Assembly: GCA_017983465.1 (NCBI GenBank)
Contig: JAGOBK010000002.1
Coordinates: 1-64,000, forward strand
Origin: Crocinitomicaceae bacterium
GTDB lineage: Bacteria > Bacteroidota > Bacteroidia > Flavobacteriales_D > Crocinitomicaceae
Direction: 5' to 3'
DNA: 64,000 nucleotides
Position numbers and translations under genes: made by a program. Shown here one piece after another: positions 52,757-60,937 of the stretch (within the stretch, counting starts at the first letter, position 1; every line of letters starts with the position of its first letter). The notes beneath the pieces were generated by a model that saw only the letters and a program-made list of their open reading frames with translations, had not been told where the DNA came from and ran no database searches.

Positions 52757-53422
52757 ATGGATTTCTTTATACAAGCTTTTAGTATTGGGTTCTTATTAAG
52801 TGTAATGGTTGGACCAATCTTTTTTCTTTTACTTGAAACAAGTATAACAAAAGGATTTCGATCGGCACTTGCCTTGGACTTTGGCGTGCTCGTTAGTGAC
52901 ATTGTTTATGTGCTCATTGCCGTCATGTTCGTTGAGCAAATTAAAGGCCTAATCGCTGGGAACAAACTTATGTTCAGCATGATCGGAGGGGCTATCTTTG
53001 TCATTTACGGAATGATCAGTTTGTTTAAGAAAGTTGCTTTATTAGACAGCCAAAAACTTGAAGGAATTGATGCAAGTCCAGAAAACAGTCGTCAACAGAA
53101 CAACACAAAAGACTACGTATTCCTTGGCTTAAAAGGATTTGTGTTGAATTTTGCCAATCCAATGGTGATCTTTTATTGGGTCAGCGTTGCTTCTGTAGCT
53201 AATAACGCGGTACCAGATGAAAACAGCACCACTTGGGCCTTCGTTTTTTTAGGTGTGGTACTGCTCACCTTCTTTAGTGTCGATGTATTAAAAATTATCG
53301 CAGCAAAGAAAATCCGACCTCTCGTGAATCAAACCCTTTTGAACGGATTAAACCGACTAATTGGAATTGTTTTCACTCTTTTTGGGATTTTCTTGATCCT
53401 ACAATTCTTTCTAAAGAAATAA
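52757..53422 (+). CDS. LysE family exporter-like membrane protein
   Basis: A 221-residue inner-membrane protein with six hydrophobic segments (about 5-30, 38-62, 72-92, 118-142, 152-172 and 195-218). The N-terminal GFLLSVMVGPIFFLLLETSI and the FVLNFANPMVIFYWVSVAS block (about 132-150) are LysE/RhtB family signatures. Members export amino acids or similar metabolites; the substrate is unknown. The MORN-repeat gene follows six bases later and is likely co-transcribed. Confidence 0.9.
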   Translation: MDFFIQAFSIGFLLSVMVGPIFFLLLETSITKGFRSALALDFGVLVSDIVYVLIAVMFVEQIKGLIAGNKLMFSMIGGAIFVIYGMISLFKKVALLDSQKLEGIDASPENSRQQNNTKDYVFLGLKGFVLNFANPMVIFYWVSVASVANNAVPDENSTTWAFVFLGVVLLTFFSVDVLKIIAAKKIRPLVNQTLLNGLNRLIGIVFTLFGIFLILQFFLKK

Positions 53423-53428
53423 GTAACT

Positions 53429-55132
53429 ATGAAAAATCTGTTCTTTCTACTGTTATTTCTTGCATCAACACCACTGTTCAGTCAAAAAGTTCTAAAAGAA
53501 AATCTTGGGCCTAAAGTTCGCTTATATTGGGATGTAGGAAACAAACATATACAAGCTACCGGTTCTTATTTTACGAGTGCAGCAACACCGAAATCAACGG
53601 AGAAACACGGAAAATGGTCGTTCTACACCTACGATGGCCAATTGGAAGAAGAGAGTAATTATTACCGTGATCGTTTGTTAGGTAAACGCGTCTTTTATTA
53701 TCCGAATAAGAAGGTAAAAGAAGAGTCTTACTTCAAGTTTAACGTCCCCGATAGCTTGTTTTTCCAATGGAATGAAGCAGGTAAGCTAATCACAAAAGGA
53801 CAATTTGAATTGGGTAGTCCGGTAGGTGAATGGACTTATTATTTTGATGATGGCAGAGAAAAATCGATGGAAAAAGTCATCAATGATACCGTTTACCTCA
53901 TGTCTAGTTGGGATGACGATTCCACTCATCGTCAAACGGTTAAAAACGGAAATGGGCTCATTGAAGAACGTTACGTGAACGGCGTGATTAAGGCGTCTTA
54001 TACCTTTAAAAACGGATTGAAAAATGGCGTTTTTGAAGAGCGAACAGCTAATGGCGTATTATCGGTTTCTGGAGCCTTTAAAGACGGTAAAAAAGATGGT
54101 TCTTGGGAATTTTATGAATACCAAGGAATCCTTGAAAAAAAGTTAACCTACAAAGCGGATTCATTGGATGGCGCATATCTAGTGCTTTCCATCAGTGGAG
54201 ATACGATAACCGCAGGGAGCTACCAACTTGGAAAAAAGGACGGTTTTTGGATTTGGAAAACACCTGAAAAAAATGTGGAGATGTGTGGATTTTTTCACCA
54301 AGATCTCCAAGATAGTATTTGGAATTATTATTTCTCTTCCGGAGAAATCTCGTATATCGCTCATTTCAATAAAGGGAAACGAACAGGAGAATGGAATTAT
54401 TATTATCAAAACGGTGCATCCTATCGGAAAGGAAATTACCTGAACGATCAACGAGAAGGGAACTGGCAGACGTGGTATGAAGATGGCGTTCTTCTAATGA
54501 ATGGGCAATATCAAAATGGGAAAGAAGAAGGTGTCTGGTATAACTATTGGGAGAATGGCGCACTGAAAAACAAGGCTGAATTCAAAAATGGCCTTATGAA
54601 TGGAAACTGGCTATCCTACACCCCCGAAAGCATCTTATCCAATGCTGGTAAGTATAAAAAAGGATTCAAAGTTGGAACATGGTATACCTATTACAACAAT
54701 GGTCGCTTGAAGGAGAAAGTCAATTACAAAGTTTTCACCGAAACAAATGTGACAAATGACATGGCAATTATGGGCTTAAAAGAGACCGTTAGCGATTATC
54801 ATGGCAAATTTGAAGCATACTCTCAAAAGGATTACCAACTAAAATCAGAAGGGACTTATCGCAAGGGAATGAAACATGGAAAATGGATTGATTACTATCC
54901 AGGCGGCGTGGTTCCAACCATTGTTTCTGAATACCGATACGGAAAATTAGATGGTGTTTTTGAACAACGTGACCCTCGAGGAAGGTTAGTGTACCAAATC
55001 CACTATAAAAATGGACTAAAACATGGTTCCTTTCTTATTTTCGGGGAAAATGGAAACATCGTGTCCCAAAAAGAATTTCGCTACGGCAAACAAGTTTCAC
55101 AAAATGGATCGGGAGAACTATTTACTCCCTAA
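53429..55132 (+). CDS. Exported MORN-variant (YwqK-type) repeat protein
   Basis: A 567-residue protein. The signal peptide MKNLFFLLLFLASTPLFS is followed by QKVLKE. The rest is an array of roughly 14 MORN-variant repeats of the form G-x-W-x-x-Y-x-x-x-G, for example HGKWSFYTYDG, VGEWTYYFDDG, TGEWNYYYQNG, EGNWQTWYEDG, EGVWYNYWENG and HGKWIDYYPGG. Databases often label such proteins toxin-antitoxin YwqK antitoxin, which is not supported here. The repeats probably form a long beta solenoid in the periplasm or at the surface. The end overlaps rsmA by 15 bases in convergent orientation. Confidence 0.88.
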   Translation: MKNLFFLLLFLASTPLFSQKVLKENLGPKVRLYWDVGNKHIQATGSYFTSAATPKSTEKHGKWSFYTYDGQLEEESNYYRDRLLGKRVFYYPNKKVKEESYFKFNVPDSLFFQWNEAGKLITKGQFELGSPVGEWTYYFDDGREKSMEKVINDTVYLMSSWDDDSTHRQTVKNGNGLIEERYVNGVIKASYTFKNGLKNGVFEERTANGVLSVSGAFKDGKKDGSWEFYEYQGILEKKLTYKADSLDGAYLVLSISGDTITAGSYQLGKKDGFWIWKTPEKNVEMCGFFHQDLQDSIWNYYFSSGEISYIAHFNKGKRTGEWNYYYQNGASYRKGNYLNDQREGNWQTWYEDGVLLMNGQYQNGKEEGVWYNYWENGALKNKAEFKNGLMNGNWLSYTPESILSNAGKYKKGFKVGTWYTYYNNGRLKEKVNYKVFTETNVTNDMAIMGLKETVSDYHGKFEAYSQKDYQLKSEGTYRKGMKHGKWIDYYPGGVVPTIVSEYRYGKLDGVFEQRDPRGRLVYQIHYKNGLKHGSFLIFGENGNIVSQKEFRYGKQVSQNGSGELFTP

Positions 55133-55900
55133 TCCCTCAATAAAAAGGGTTAGTTCAATAAAATCATCCACGCTCAATCGCTCAGGTCTTTGCGTCACAA
55201 ACTTATCTGGTAATTGTGCATCTTGAGTAAGTGATTTCACTGAATTTCGAAGCGTTTTTCTTCTTTGCTGAAATGCTGTTTTAACAACGCGCATAAACAA
55301 CTTTTCATCACACGGCAATGACTCACGCTCATTTCGAACGCAGCGAATTACTCCGGATTTCACCTTTGGAGGCGGGATAAAGACATGTTCATCCACAGTG
55401 AAACAATAGGTAATATCATAAAATGCTTGCATGAAAACACTTAGAATTCCATATTCTTTGGATCCCGGTTTTTCTGCGATGCGAATGGCAACTTCTCTTT
55501 GGAACATCCCCATAATTTCGGGGATTTGATTTCGGTGTTCTAAACACTTAAATAATATTTGGGAAGAGATGTTATACGGAAAATTACCGGCAACAATAAA
55601 TGGTTCTTGACCCATAATTTCTGTCAAATCTTGACGCAAAAAATCAGCATAAATGATTCGATCCCCCATCAACGGATATTTCTGATGGAGATATTCGATC
55701 GATTCCGCATCAATATCTACCAGAAATAGTTCGATTCCATCGTGGGATTTTAGAAAATCTGTCAATGCTCCCATTCCAGGTCCCACCTCTAGTACTTTGC
55801 GACATCCCCGATGAAAAGTAACTTGTTTTGCTATTTTCTCACAGGTTTCAAGGTCCTTTAAAAAATGTTGACCGAGGTGTTTTTTTGGCTTTACGTTCAT
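55118..55900 (-). CDS. rsmA: 16S rRNA dimethyladenosine transferase
   Basis: RsmA (KsgA) dimethylates two adjacent adenosines in the 3' terminal hairpin of 16S rRNA late in 30S assembly. The 260 residues show the start KPKKHLGQHFLKDLE (about 4-18), SAM-binding VLEVGPGMGALTDFL (about 36-50) and the catalytic NFPYNISS motif (about 107-114), then the C-terminal helical domain with FQQRRKTLRNSVK. Its ATG overlaps the DUF4286 stop by four bases. The 3' end overlaps the convergent MORN gene by 15 bases. Confidence 0.96.
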   Translation of the reverse strand: MNVKPKKHLGQHFLKDLETCEKIAKQVTFHRGCRKVLEVGPGMGALTDFLKSHDGIELFLVDIDAESIEYLHQKYPLMGDRIIYADFLRQDLTEIMGQEPFIVAGNFPYNISSQILFKCLEHRNQIPEIMGMFQREVAIRIAEKPGSKEYGILSVFMQAFYDITYCFTVDEHVFIPPPKVKSGVIRCVRNERESLPCDEKLFMRVVKTAFQQRRKTLRNSVKSLTQDAQLPDKFVTQRPERLSVDDFIELTLFIEGLGSK

Positions 55901-56214
55901 GATGCTTTGAATTCTTCGATGACCGTTAAATTTGTTCTAAATGCTGCGAATTTACCTCCATAACGCAGTGCATGATCCTGTTGTAAATCAGGCGCATATT
56001 TTGCATGGTATTCATCCAATTTCTCTGAAGTTGGTGCTAGATACAAGCAAGAATATGCTGATCCCCCATCTTCTTCACCTTGGATTTTTGAAATGCGACA
56101 TTCCAAAAAACAACCTGTTTCCATTACTTGAGGAATATGTGTTTTACGCATCCATCCAAGCCATTCCGATTCGATTTCGCGATCAATGCTTACCGTTACA
56201 TTATATAGTACCAT
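55897..56214 (-). CDS. DUF4286 family protein
   Basis: A 105-residue protein of a Bacteroidota family, starting MVLYNVTVSIDREIESEWL, with WMRKTHIPQVMETGCFLECR (about 21-40) and YLAPTSEKLDEYHAKYAP (about 57-74). The pattern fits a ferredoxin-like dimeric alpha-beta barrel fold; function unknown. It is coupled to rsmA by an ATGA overlap, a pairing seen in related genomes. A perfect -7 box ends four bases before its ATG. Confidence 0.87.
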   Translation of the reverse strand: MVLYNVTVSIDREIESEWLGWMRKTHIPQVMETGCFLECRISKIQGEEDGGSAYSCLYLAPTSEKLDEYHAKYAPDLQQDHALRYGGKFAAFRTNLTVIEEFKAS

Positions 56215-56218
56215 GGTG

Positions 56219-56226
56219 CAAAATTA
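56219..56226 (-). promoter_or_regulatory. -7 box of the DUF4286-rsmA operon, abutting the start
   Basis: The minus strand reads TAATTTTG, CACC, ATG. The four-base gap and its sequence are the same as at tatC, 19 kb away. Confidence 0.6.
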
Positions 56227-56307
56227 AAAAACTTGAGAAGATACTTCTAGATTGATATACAATAAACATGAAATTCGTCGTTTAATCAAGATAAATACAA
56301 AAAACCC

Positions 56308-56315
56308 TATATTTG
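56308..56315 (+). promoter_or_regulatory. -7 box of the small T9SS protein
   Basis: TATATTTG, a perfect -7 box, lies 22 bases before the ATG at 56338. No clear TTTG element was found at the usual distance. Confidence 0.55.
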
Positions 56316-56337
56316 AACCTATTAATTAACAGAAACT

Positions 56338-57093
56338 ATGAAAAAACTATTGATTCTCTCGCTTTCAATCTTCTTGTTGAATGCAGCATCTTGGGCACAA
56401 TCTTGTACTCCAGGAGCAAACTACGTTGATTCAACATACGGTGTTTGGCCAGATACTACTCAAAATTTGCCTTCTGCACTTGTGAATGCGGCTTATTCTG
56501 CGGACATAAACTTTAAAGTTCCATCTACCGTTACGGCTGAATTAGATGCAACAGGGCAGTTTGTTGGATCTCCAATTCAAGGATTTACCGTAACTGGCTT
56601 AACTGGTTTGCCAGCTGGATATAACTATGCTTGTAATATCAGTAGTTGCACATACGCAGGTGGTGCGAATGGATGTGCAAACATTTATGGAACAACCGCA
56701 ACGGCAGGAACATATCCTATTACCATTGAGGTGAGTGCAACGGTATTGGTTATTCTTTTCCCTGGTTTACCTCCAACTCCGATTACTCAACCCGTTTCTT
56801 TCCCTGGATATAAAATTGTTGTTGGAACTGCGGGAATAATTGAAGGTATCATTTCTCCAATCTCCGTGAGTCCAAATCCTGCAAATGCTAGCATTACTGT
56901 AAATGGTATTACAGCAAGTTTAAAGGCTTCAGAAATTAGTTTAACGAATATTGAAGGGAAAACAATTGAAACGAGAAAAATTGATGCTTCAAGTAACTTA
57001 ACTTTCGATACAAGCGAATTAACTTCAGGAATCTACTTTATTCACGTAGCTCATGCTAACGGTGTGGAAATTGTGAAATTCTTGAAAAACTAA
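56338..57093 (+). CDS. Small secreted protein with T9SS type A sorting domain
   Basis: A 251-residue protein. The signal peptide ends NAASWA before QSCTPG. The mature part (about 22-170) is one beta-rich domain with six Cys, including CNISSCTYAGGANGCANIYG near 99-118, which may form disulfides, and GTYPITIEVSATV typical of cadherin/Ig-like putative binding domains. The C-terminal type A sorting domain begins VSPNPANASITVNG and ends VEIVKFLKN. It is a single gene with its own promoter and the strongest terminator in the window, which suggests a well-expressed, stand-alone surface protein. No catalytic motif was seen. Confidence 0.88.
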   Translation: MKKLLILSLSIFLLNAASWAQSCTPGANYVDSTYGVWPDTTQNLPSALVNAAYSADINFKVPSTVTAELDATGQFVGSPIQGFTVTGLTGLPAGYNYACNISSCTYAGGANGCANIYGTTATAGTYPITIEVSATVLVILFPGLPPTPITQPVSFPGYKIVVGTAGIIEGIISPISVSPNPANASITVNGITASLKASEISLTNIEGKTIETRKIDASSNLTFDTSELTSGIYFIHVAHANGVEIVKFLKN

Positions 57094-57111
57094 GAAAAAA
57101 ACTTTCAGAAT

Positions 57112-57145
57112 AAAAAAGGGGGCTTCAAATGAAGCCCCCTTTTTT
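57112..57145. terminator. Bidirectional terminator between the T9SS protein and nadD
   Basis: AAAAAAGGGGGCTTC (57112-57126) pairs with GAAGCCCCCTTTTTT (57131-57145) across an AAAT loop: a 15-bp perfect stem with T runs in both directions. It lies between convergent genes and its last bases overlap the nadD stop codon (57144-57146). Confidence 0.93.
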
Positions 57146-57758
57146 ATTTATAGAAATGCATATCTGTAATGTACTTGTACACCGGCTCCGTCAGTAAGTA
57201 ACGTACGTCTTTTCCTTCCTTGATGGATTGACGAATGAAACTTGCTGATACCTTCATAATCGGAGCGTCATCACAAAAAACAACATTCGCTGCGTTCCGA
57301 TATGGATGGTCGATTGTTCCTTTCTGGGCAATTACTTCTGCTTCTTCCGAACTTGTTAATACTCTTGGATAAACGTAAATCGTATGTTTTGCCAAAATGA
57401 CCTCGTGATTATACCATTTGTGGAAAGTCCTTAAATTGTCCTCTCCCATGATCAGTGAGAAATGATGATCCGGGTATTTCTCGTTGAGATGCGTCAGTGT
57501 AGAAATCGTATAATTCGGTTTGGGTAAATGAAACTCAATATCTGATGCACGCAACTTCATATTGTCTTCAATTGCCTCTCGCACGATGTTTAAGCGATGT
57601 GAGTCCTTTAACAAGGTTGATTTGTCCTTCAATGGATTTTGTGGTGTCACAACCATCCATACTTGATCCACATCCGTATGTTCAACCATGTAATTCGCAA
57701 TGATTAAATGTCCGACATGAATGGGATTAAATGTCCCGAAGTATAGTCCTATATTCAT
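57144..57758 (-). CDS. nadD: Nicotinate-nucleotide adenylyltransferase
   Basis: It adenylates nicotinate mononucleotide to deamido-NAD. The 204 residues show the nucleotidyltransferase motif GTFNPIHVGH (8-17), TPQNPLKDK (about 38-46), the MGEDNLRTFHKW block (about 104-115) and the C-terminal VSASFIRQSI, equivalent to the family's ISSTxxR. It is the last gene of the unknown-yicC-gmk-nadD operon and overlaps gmk by four bases. nadC, which makes its substrate, is in the same window but 49 kb away. Confidence 0.95.
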   Translation of the reverse strand: MNIGLYFGTFNPIHVGHLIIANYMVEHTDVDQVWMVVTPQNPLKDKSTLLKDSHRLNIVREAIEDNMKLRASDIEFHLPKPNYTISTLTHLNEKYPDHHFSLIMGEDNLRTFHKWYNHEVILAKHTIYVYPRVLTSSEEAEVIAQKGTIDHPYRNAANVVFCDDAPIMKVSASFIRQSIKEGKDVRYLLTEPVYKYITDMHFYK

Positions 57759-58321
57759 GAGTTTATAAAACTTGAAATGGTAGAATGCACCGTTTGAATA
57801 GCCAATTCTAATTGATCATTGACCACAATAACATCAAAATCTTTCGCTTGTTCGATTTCTTGTTTCGCTTTCGCTAAGCGCATGTTTATTTTATCGATGG
57901 AATCTGTATTTCGAGAAGTTAATCTGCGTGATAATTCTTCCATGGATGGAGGCTGAATAAAAATGCTCAGCGCTTTTTCTCCCATGATTTGTTTTAAGTG
58001 AATTCCACCGACAACATCCACATCAAAAATGACCGTTTTTCCCTCACTCCAAATACGTGTAAGTTCCGATTTTAACGTTCCATAAAACATGCCGTCATAC
58101 ACTTCTTCCCATTCTAAAAAAGCTTCCTCAGCGATACGTTGTTCAAAGCCTTCCCTGCCTAGAAAATAATAATCAATACCATTTTGCTCATTTCCTCTTG
58201 GTTCACGAGAACAGGCTGAAATCGAGAAAGCAAGTTGAGTCATATCTTTCAATAAGGCTTGAACAATTGTCGTTTTCCCAGCACCTGAGGGAGCAGAAAT
58301 GATGATGCATTTTCCTTCCAT
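57755..58321 (-). CDS. gmk: Guanylate kinase
   Basis: It phosphorylates GMP to GDP with ATP. The 188 residues have the P-loop SAPSGAGKTT (9-18), the GMP-binding SACSREPRGNEQNGIDYYFL stretch (about 35-54), EWEEVYDGMFYGT (about 70-82) and IFDVDVVGG (about 97-105). The length fits a bacterial Gmk. It follows yicC by 10 bases and overlaps nadD, an order frequent in this phylum. Confidence 0.96.
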   Translation of the reverse strand: MEGKCIIISAPSGAGKTTIVQALLKDMTQLAFSISACSREPRGNEQNGIDYYFLGREGFEQRIAEEAFLEWEEVYDGMFYGTLKSELTRIWSEGKTVIFDVDVVGGIHLKQIMGEKALSIFIQPPSMEELSRRLTSRNTDSIDKINMRLAKAKQEIEQAKDFDVIVVNDQLELAIQTVHSTISSFINS

Positions 58322-58331
58322 CGATCGAAAA

Positions 58332-59198
58332 TTAGAGCGTGTTTAAGATTTGTTCTTTCATCTTTTCTAAGTTGTCCTTCATGTCTACAACTCGTTTTTG
58401 AATCTCTGCGTGGTTGCATTTACTTCCAAGCGTATTGATTTCCCGTCCCATTTCCTGACAGATAAACCCTAGTTTTTTTCCATTTCTTGGAATAACCATT
58501 GTATTGAGGAAATAATCTAGGTGATTCGTTAAGCGCATTTTTTCTTCCGAAACATCTAGTTTTTCCAAGTAGAAAATCATTTCTTGCTCCAAACGATTTT
58601 CATCAATTCTTACATCTGATAAATCCGATAAAGCTTTGGAGATACGCTCACGAATGACCTGAATTCTTTCAGGTTCAAACACTCGAATTTCTTGAATTCC
58701 ATTTCGGATTGATTCGATTTTCTCTGTGAAATCAGCATGCAAGGCCTCACCTTCTTGTGCACGAAATTGGGTAAGTTTTTCACACGCGCTCAACGCAAGG
58801 TCCATGATGAATTTTTTTTCTTCATCACTTACCTCAGGAGCTTGTTGATTCAAAACATCCGGTAGACGCAATACTAATGATAGGTAATCAACCGGTGCTT
58901 CAGACCATGATTCGTTGAGTTTTTTTAATTCTTGGTAATACAACGTAGCTAGTTCCGTATTAATCAATCCGTTTGATTGATCAGCTTGACTCTCGATATA
59001 AATACCAAAATCAATTTTTCCACGATCTAACTGTTCTCCAAGAAGTTTACGTAATTCAGACTCCAATTCACGGTATGCAGACGGAATCCGTAGATTTAAA
59101 TCTAATCCCTTACTATTCAGGGAACGGATTTCAATAGAAACTTTTTTTGATTGGTATAGGCCATTGCTTTTCCCAAAGCCTGTCATCGATTGCAACAT
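58332..59198 (-). CDS. YicC family protein
   Basis: A 288-residue YicC-like protein. It opens with the hallmark MLQSMTGFGKS, continues with EIRSLNSKGLDLNLRIP (about 23-39), and ends in the DUF1732 part with FICQEMGREINTLGSKCNHA (about 245-264). YicC proteins are now regarded as endoribonucleases; that assignment comes from family knowledge rather than from motifs that I can verify. It is in an operon with gmk and nadD. Confidence 0.92.
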   Translation of the reverse strand: MLQSMTGFGKSNGLYQSKKVSIEIRSLNSKGLDLNLRIPSAYRELESELRKLLGEQLDRGKIDFGIYIESQADQSNGLINTELATLYYQELKKLNESWSEAPVDYLSLVLRLPDVLNQQAPEVSDEEKKFIMDLALSACEKLTQFRAQEGEALHADFTEKIESIRNGIQEIRVFEPERIQVIRERISKALSDLSDVRIDENRLEQEMIFYLEKLDVSEEKMRLTNHLDYFLNTMVIPRNGKKLGFICQEMGREINTLGSKCNHAEIQKRVVDMKDNLEKMKEQILNTL

Positions 59199-59233
59199 AT
59201 GTGCGTTTTTTAGCTGTTAAAAGGTGAAATAAA

Positions 59234-59791
59234 CTAGTCTTCAATTAATAAATCGGCATCAATGCCTTCATTTTGTTCTTTGATAAACCAGGCGATTTCA
59301 CTCATGATTTGACGCTTTTGCTCGTCTTCATTGGTTGATTCCTCTACGTACTCCTTCAGTAAAAGTTGGGATTCCAATAATTCATGTTCGGCAAAAGGTC
59401 CTTGCATGTTTTCTATAATGGTTAAACATTCCAAAGCTTGCATGAAATCACCTGTAGAGGCAAGCATGACAAAGAAAGGCAAATGTTCATCATAGGTCAA
59501 CTTTGAATTCCAAAGAGTCGTTAACACCTTTTGGCGAAGAGCCTGTTCTTTTTCTTCAGAGAGAAATTGTATAAAAACTGCCTTTGCCTCTATTTTCTGA
59601 ATGTCCGATAAAAATCCTAGAATGGCTTTTTCGATACTCAATTCACAGCTGCGCAATTTTTCAAAAACAGTAGGTAAAATGGTAATATCTCCTTGCTGTT
59701 CGAATAGTTTAAGCGCCGCAAGGACATCTGTTTCAACATTGGATTGAAACTGTTTTAAGGCCTCGGAAAGCTTCACTTTTTTTGACTGCAT
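59234..59791 (-). CDS. Unknown helical protein at the head of the yicC operon
   Basis: I do not recognise this 185-residue protein. It is acidic and predicted all-helical, with no signal or membrane segment. Repeating hydrophobic helices (ITILPTVFEKLRSC, ILGFLSDIQKIEAKAVFIQF, LPFFVMLASTGDFMQALECL) resemble HEAT or ARM-type repeats, which would suit protein binding. I start it at the ATG 59791 (MQSKKVKL); eleven upstream codons of open frame run through a perfect -7 box, so the longer form is unlikely. It is 35 bases upstream of yicC and likely co-transcribed. Confidence 0.75.
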   Translation of the reverse strand: MQSKKVKLSEALKQFQSNVETDVLAALKLFEQQGDITILPTVFEKLRSCELSIEKAILGFLSDIQKIEAKAVFIQFLSEEKEQALRQKVLTTLWNSKLTYDEHLPFFVMLASTGDFMQALECLTIIENMQGPFAEHELLESQLLLKEYVEESTNEDEQKRQIMSEIAWFIKEQNEGIDADLLIED

Positions 59792-59805
59792 GCTTGATTT
59801 TTGTG

Positions 59806-59813
59806 CAAAGTTA
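59806..59813 (-). promoter_or_regulatory. -7 box of the unknown-yicC-gmk-nadD operon
   Basis: The minus strand reads TAACTTTG, 14 bases before the ATG at 59791. Because the longer frame includes the box, it decides the start. Confidence 0.55.
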
Positions 59814-59950
59814 CAAAATACCAAGGACCGCGTCTACTTCCAACGAAGTATGTCCAAGACAATTATGAAATTTTCATTGTTTAAAAGTTCATGCAATCAT
59901 TGAATTCTGCTTGTTGATCTTTTCGAAATTTGTACCAAATCACTTTTATC

Positions 59951-60925
59951 ATGAAAAATAAGTCTCTTATTATTACTGCGCTATTCATCGTTATCGGAAT
60001 GAGCTCTTGCGTTGCTCCAAAGAAATACAAAGAATTGGAAGCAAGAGAAAAAGCGTGCTCGGAAGAATTGGCAAAATTCAAAAAAAGCTCAAGTGATTTT
60101 GAATCCTTGTCCAAAGATTTACAGAACAAGTATAGTTTAGCATCGAAAGACGTCAGTAAACTAAAACAAGATACTTCGGCAACAGGTAATGCCATGAGAC
60201 TTTTGCAACGCGATTACGAACAACTCATGTCTCAACATGAATCCCTTGAGAATTCATTTAACAAAATGAAAAACCTCAGTGCAAAAGAAACATCTGAACT
60301 TCAAATTGAATTGGAGAATACCAACAAAGAATTGCAACGTAAGGCCGATGCACTTTTGAAATTAGATGAAGAGTTGAAAGCAAAACAAAAATTGCTTGTA
60401 GAGCGCGAAAAACGCGTAAACGAATTGGAAGAAGCCATTCGCAAAAAGGATGCTGGAATTCAATTATTAAAAGCAAAAGTAGCCAACGCGCTACGTGGAT
60501 TTGAAAACAAAGGCTTAACGGTTGTTCAAAAAAACGGTAAAATATATGTTAGTTTAGAAGCGAAACTGTTGTTCAAATCAGGATCGACATTTGTTGAACC
60601 AGAAGGAAGAGATGCGTTAATTCAATTAGGACAAGTTTTAGAAAGTGAGAAGGACTTAGAAATTGTTGTTGAAGGACATACAGATACGGATAAATTATCG
60701 AGTCCAAACTCACCAAAAAACAATTGGGAACTTTCTGTTCTTCGTGCAACTTCCGTAGTAGAAATTCTATTGGCGAATTCTACGATGTCTCCTATTCAAG
60801 TAATGGCGGCTGGACGTGGAGAATTTCATCCCGTAGATGTGAATGATAAAGCTAAAAACAGACGAATTGAAGTGATTATCTCGCCAAATTTAAACGAGTT
60901 GTTCGAGATTATTTCCAACGATTAA
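59951..60925 (+). CDS. OmpA-family lipoprotein with long coiled coil
   Basis: A 324-residue outer-membrane lipoprotein. The lipobox GMSSC lipidates C20. A charged coiled coil spans about 27-180 (heptads in KELEAREKACSEELAKFKK and ENTNKELQRKADALLKLDEE). The OmpA C-terminal domain (about 200-315) has LLFKSGSTFVEPEGRDALIQ, VVEGHTDTDKL and NRRIEVIISP, with the Asp and Arg that bind diaminopimelate in peptidoglycan. It should tether the outer membrane to the cell wall. The ATG at 59951 opens on the signal; seven upstream codons are dispensable. The TMTC-like gene follows 12 bases later. Confidence 0.92.
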   Translation: MKNKSLIITALFIVIGMSSCVAPKKYKELEAREKACSEELAKFKKSSSDFESLSKDLQNKYSLASKDVSKLKQDTSATGNAMRLLQRDYEQLMSQHESLENSFNKMKNLSAKETSELQIELENTNKELQRKADALLKLDEELKAKQKLLVEREKRVNELEEAIRKKDAGIQLLKAKVANALRGFENKGLTVVQKNGKIYVSLEAKLLFKSGSTFVEPEGRDALIQLGQVLESEKDLEIVVEGHTDTDKLSSPNSPKNNWELSVLRATSVVEILLANSTMSPIQVMAAGRGEFHPVDVNDKAKNRRIEVIISPNLNELFEIISND

Positions 60926-60937
60926 ACTTCCAAAACT

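Noticed and set aside
53429..55132. Toxin-antitoxin locus, from the YwqK antitoxin name used for such repeats.
   Set aside because: The protein is exported, has about 14 MORN-like repeats and no toxin partner.
59792..59950. Possible small gene or RNA in the 159-base gap before the OmpA lipoprotein.
   Set aside because: Only the minus-strand promoter box and a weak plus-strand GAAATTTG were seen; no frame or hairpin stood out.
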